Below are positions 59,701-64,000 of a stretch of 64,000 nt of DNA, in pieces. Source of the DNA: Lingula anatina. Taxonomy: Eukaryota > Brachiopoda > Lingulata > Lingulida > Lingulidae. The notes under the pieces were generated by a model. That model worked only from the letters and a program-made list of their open reading frames with translations. It made no database searches and was not told the origin of the DNA. The stretch covers positions 55,993-119,992 of the forward strand of contig NW_019775811.1 of the NCBI RefSeq assembly GCF_001039355.2. Reading direction: 5' to 3'. The translations under genes were made by a program, and so were the position numbers. Position 1 is the stretch's first letter; each line of letters begins with the position of its first letter.

Positions 59701-62700
59701 ACTCATCACAATACTCCTTTGTGTTAAAACCAAGCCAACATTTTAGACGCTATCATATTTGTCAACACTGATGGAGATAAGTAACGAGGTGGGCGGCTTT
59801 ATAAATGCTCTAGTCCCAAAGCAACGACACGCCCTCTCGTGGCCGCTAGGAAGGCAAAGGCTCCTTCAGAATGGGCAAGCTTACTACAGGTTTAGATAAC
59901 TGGTGCGCAGAATCGAGGTATCTTTCATCCCCAGATTCCCGTGAACACCTTCAATATTGTTGAAATAAAATTCAGTTTAATGCTAGCCCATATACAGTGC
60001 ATCAGTGGGACATTCAGAAATTCATATGTACATGCCTAAACCAAGGTGCATTGTAGACTGAAATCACCCAGGCAACTCTGTTCTTTTTTATGTGCACAAC
60101 CTGCAGACTTATTCAGTGCGGCAGCACAGAAAGAACAAATATTCCTTTGACACTTTCCCACCTCGTCGCGTCAGTGCAGAGAAGGCCTTGCAACGTACTT
60201 ATTCAAAAGTAGAACTATAACATATCTAAGCCTAGAGGTTACAAATTTGTTTCTCAAACGGTGAAAATCCTGTGTTAAGTAGTCGAATTGCGGTATCCTA
60301 TCCGATATTTTCCCGCCAAATGGAATTTTCTATGAAAAAAAAGAAAAATTTCTCCAACTCGTGATTCATAGCTCGACGCGTTTTATACGATTTTTAATTA
60401 AATTATTCAGTTCTGTCCCCTTTAATGGCTTCTTGTTCATAACAGAGGGAAATGTCGACATCAGGCATTTTTATTTGAAGGTTTTTTTATCATATTAATA
60501 ATACTTTTTGATTTTGAAGAAAATATGAGTAGCTTTACAGGATATATCGACAGAAAATGTGACATTGGGACATTTTCAAACTAGGACAGTATACCTTTAA
60601 CCTAATTCTGCGCTGACCTTCACTGTATGTCAATAATATCTGGGTTATCAATGACAACTGGGGACAGTCACATTCTTAAAAAGACCAGTGCTTATAATGT
60701 GACCCTGTTTACATTAGGCCCGATAGAATGAGCCAGATTCATTTTGGTGATGGCAAGAGAATAAATTGCAGTCAAGTTTGTTTCTGTATTTATCTCTTTT
60801 TCACGTCTCTTCCTTGGCAATGTGATGAGCAGCAGGTGTTTTTCAACACATTATATTTTTACGGTCACAAAGACCGAAGAACTGATTCTGATCATAATCA
60901 AATTGGTTTACATCAATTTAAATATCCCAATTATTTTCTTTTAACATATTTCTTTTATCCGTAAATCATTATGCCAGAGTGAAAATTTACTTTAAAAAAT
61001 ATTTAATGAATATGAAAGGATGTAGGAGTTCATGCATATAAATATGCTGAACAGCCCAAAACCCCTTGTTTGGCGATGAAGGTACATAATCCATGTCAAT
61101 GTATAATCTACCAGATACAAAGTACTTCTGACACCTCACTCAAGTGGCCTGTTAAGATATGATATGCCATCAAACAAACAGGTGTCTATTGTTTGTCTGT
61201 TGTCAGCTATCATTGAGGGTTTATAATTAATTTGTCATGTAAACATTGAAGATAAACATTGGATTTGTTCCAGCTGTATCTTTCTTAATAGTTACTGCAG
61301 CAGTGGTTGCATGTCTATGAATTTTTTAAACCCCTCTGCACCCCCCCCCCCAAAAAAAAAAAAAAAAAAAAAAGATTTAAGCATTTCTTTTTTCTGTTAT
61401 TAAGGACCCCTAGATTTAGAAAAAAACTTACATAAGAGTCAATTATACTCTGTCATGAATCTTCGAAGAAGTAAAATGTGCCTTTAACCTCATGCAATTA
61501 CAAAATTGCTCAAAGTGGCAGAATAGGACACTTAATTGATAACAACTGTTTTAAGTCTAAAAAATATTTATTCTAATCAAACAAATGTCACTGGCCCCCA
61601 TTATTTTTTATCCAACAATCCATTGTCATCCTGCAAGTTTTTTTTTTTAAGTTTTAAGAGAGGACAGTTTGTATTCTCTTAAGCCAAACTACAGCATGTA
61701 AGCTATATCTATGATGAGCTTGAGGTCAAATATAGACACTGGCATGTGACACAGTAGTCTGAGTAGTGTTATTCACTTGTGTTATCACCTGATATACTAG
61801 GACAGCTATATATACAGACAGATTTATATAGCTTGTGCATTCCTACATGCTGACAGGCAACAGAACACTTCTGTATTCAGATATAAATTCAAAATCAATT
61901 AATGTTCCTCACTCACACGCATGAAATGAACAAGCAATGAGATGCACACATATGCACATTTGCACCTGATCCAGGAATGCACAAAAATTAGAAAAGCTAA
62001 AATTGGCCATCCATTTTAAACTTTCACATGGGTAACGCGATCTCACGGATCTAGGATTCAATGACTTAATCTTTATTTAGCATCCTACGTCCCACAGAAA
62101 AGAGTCCAGGCTCTCAGACTGCTAAAGCTAAGAAAAACTCGCTGGTTGTTAGAAAAAAGTCTTTAAATATACCGAAAAAACCATGGCAATAAACCAAATA
62201 TGCAACTTCATGCATTATTAAAATCACTGAACTGAAAGTTAAACATAATAAATATGATAGATTGTACGGAATTTACTGAAGGTATTAAAAGTCATTGTTG
62301 AGGGGGTTCGATATGAAAGGATTTTATTGTCCCAGCAAGCTTAGGGTTGTCTACAACAGTTCCATTTGGAAGTTGTTTTTCACTAGAGTCAGAGCAATCT
62401 GGTGGCCCATTCCCTTGGAGACTCCAATAACTAAAGCCATTCTCGAGATGAATGTGGGAATCTTACAGGCCATTTATTTGTGTTGATATAAAGCTCCCAG
62501 ATCACATTGTGATTGTCTTGAAAATGATTTTCCTCACAATGGTGACCATATAGTTCACTTTTGAATCAATGTTACAAAGTCAACTATATGTGGTCAGTTA
62601 TGTGATGTCAGTCTAAGGTAGGCCTAAAAAATTTAGACTTCTTGCAAAACAGGCTCCCAGACTGTCAGAACCTTTAGGTTTTAAAATCAAAAGATACATG

Positions 62701-62732
62701 TAATGATCCTTGAAAGCAGAGAAATGTACAAT
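56723..62732. other. Intergenic, 6 kb
   Basis: AT-rich sequence between TRIM B and the SDR gene. It includes a GA-rich stretch near 57080-57110, a C-then-A homopolymer pair near 61342-61375 and a small hairpin at 59248-59314. No open frame has a recognisable domain or splice context. It probably holds the 5' region of TRIM B and the 3' UTR of the SDR gene. Confidence 0.5.
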
Positions 62733-63770
62733 CTATAACTTTGGTCCCATAATGTTGTTCAAGTTCTGGTCTTCCTCCTCTACAAGAAGAGATGGAAATG
62801 TCTTTGGCATCATGCGAGGAGGCTCGTGGTCTGGATCACAGCGATACTGGACGAAATCGGTTACACCAACTGAACGCAAGTAGTCCTCGTCAATAAGAGC
62901 TTGGCCATTTAGTCTAAGAAACAAAACAACAAAACCACAAATTAGGGGTATGGTTCACCTTTTTTTTTCAATGGCAAAAAACATTTCTGCTTTGCTTAAC
63001 TGAAGGGGAAATATGTTTAGAACTTCTGATAATGAATTCTCTTGATATTTACTCAAAATTATGAAATGTTGATCATTTATTTTAAAAACAACAATCATGC
63101 TACAGAGAGCCCACCAGGTGATAATTTGTATAAAAAGATAATAAAAGGTAGGCTCAACAATAAACAAAAAAATATAGCTAAATGCTGCTGAAAAAAATAG
63201 AGCCAAAATAACTACTCTACCTTTCACTTTCTTCATTGGCAATGCTAAGAACAGCATCAGCAAATATGGTGGACTTCCTCATATATCTTGGCTCCACATT
63301 CTTGACCACTGTCACTTGACTTTCTATAACTGTGGCTGGCCATAGGGAAGTGATGCTCACACCTTAAATTATTATAAAAATGTGACTTTCCACAATAAAC
63401 ACAGGGCTGTTAAATCTATATCTTGAACCACACTGTCTGTCAGTCATATAACTAGGGTAACCATAACAATGAACTTTACATCAGTTTTTTTGCCACACTT
63501 GGAAATTTAATAAAAACACTATAAATTTTACTTTTTATTAAAGTAATTTTACAGTAGAGGCATTGAGGTGCATTCCTGTCACAGTATGAAAAATATGTAC
63601 ATTTCCCATTAGTTATTAGACAGTTCTGGAATAATATATTCCATTTCATAATATGAAGCCACCAAACAGTTTTCAACCCACCTGTTCCCTTCAGCTCCTC
63701 TGCCAGACCATGGGTGAGGACTGTCATACCAACTTTACCTACTGCATACGGGGTTTTACCTTTGAAGAAC
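62733..63770 (-). CDS. HSDL2-like short-chain dehydrogenase, C-terminal exons
   Basis: Three exons in transcript order, 63682-63770, 63221-63362 and 62733-62913, joining in phase to about 136 residues and a stop. The first carries the SDR catalytic YxxxK as YAVGK in FFKGKTPYAVGKVGMTVLTH. The second has SITSLWPATVIESQ, the strand with the conserved WP. The third has GQALIDEDYLRSVGVTDFVQ and a tail YRCDPDHEPPRMMP. The N-terminal cofactor-binding half (TGxxxGxG) must lie beyond 64000. The pattern of LWP and the IDEDxLRxxGVTDF tail resembles the SDR domain of HSDL2 and related bacterial oxidoreductases. The protein lacks the SCP2 domain of vertebrate HSDL2. The substrate is unknown. Confidence 0.85.
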
Positions 63771-64000
63771 CTGCCGTACACAACAACAACAATATTAATA
63801 CTTTTGGCTTGGAAGCACAGTATGTGACCTAGCCACAGCAATAGCTGCTTATAGGACTTTTAAGGCATTTTCTGTTCCCCTTTTATTTAAATATTTACAT
63901 GTCTGACCTATATTTTGTAGAAATCAAATAAATTTAAAAGTTGAAAATTACTTCATGGAAATAAAATACTTCTTCTTTACATAATTACATAATCTGATAT
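63771..64000. other. SDR gene intron
   Basis: Intron sequence upstream (gene sense) of the first visible SDR exon, running off the window edge. Confidence 0.6.

Overview
This is intron-rich animal (metazoan) DNA from a draft assembly. It is AT-rich, with GT-AG introns, many simple repeats, one 25-base gap and three single-N joins. Vertebrate-like exon structures, RING/B-box/filamin TRIM genes and frequent tacatgta and taggccta motifs suggest an invertebrate such as a mollusc or another lophotrochozoan. I infer this from style and cannot prove it.

Layout. 1-3915: one DAAM formin exon (minus strand), two adjacent MITEs and a 136-bp tandem repeat ending at an N. 4039-7705: the 5' half of an ANKS6-type ankyrin gene (minus), with a promoter-like block near 8.3 kb. 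9823-17482: a complete RBM39/CAPER splicing-factor gene (minus), with a duplicated pair of RRM2 exons and a candidate poison exon. 18.1-29.4 kb: the head-to-head interval between RBM39 and AP1G1, holding a MITE and a 2.1-kb repeated block split by a single N that is probably an assembly duplication. 29415-41421: a complete AP-1 gamma adaptin gene (plus, 20 coding exons and a candidate 15-nt microexon). 44450-46981: a complete SDR39U1 gene (minus), tail to tail with AP1G1. 48326-49805: a short secreted helical protein of unknown family (minus), apparently cut by an N. 51939-53511 and 55220-56722: two related TRIM genes (minus). 62733-63770: the last three exons of an HSDL2-like SDR (minus), which continues beyond the window.

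The genes have mostly housekeeping roles (splicing, vesicle coats, SDR enzymes, cilium scaffold) plus an innate-immune-type TRIM pair. They do not form one pathway. The most interesting signals concern alternative splicing: the RBM39 exon pair whose choice rewrites the RNP1 motif of RRM2, the RBM39 poison exon, and the AP1G1 microexon. All exon boundaries were assigned by eye from GT-AG sites, reading-frame phase and recalled family sequence; none is confirmed by transcripts.
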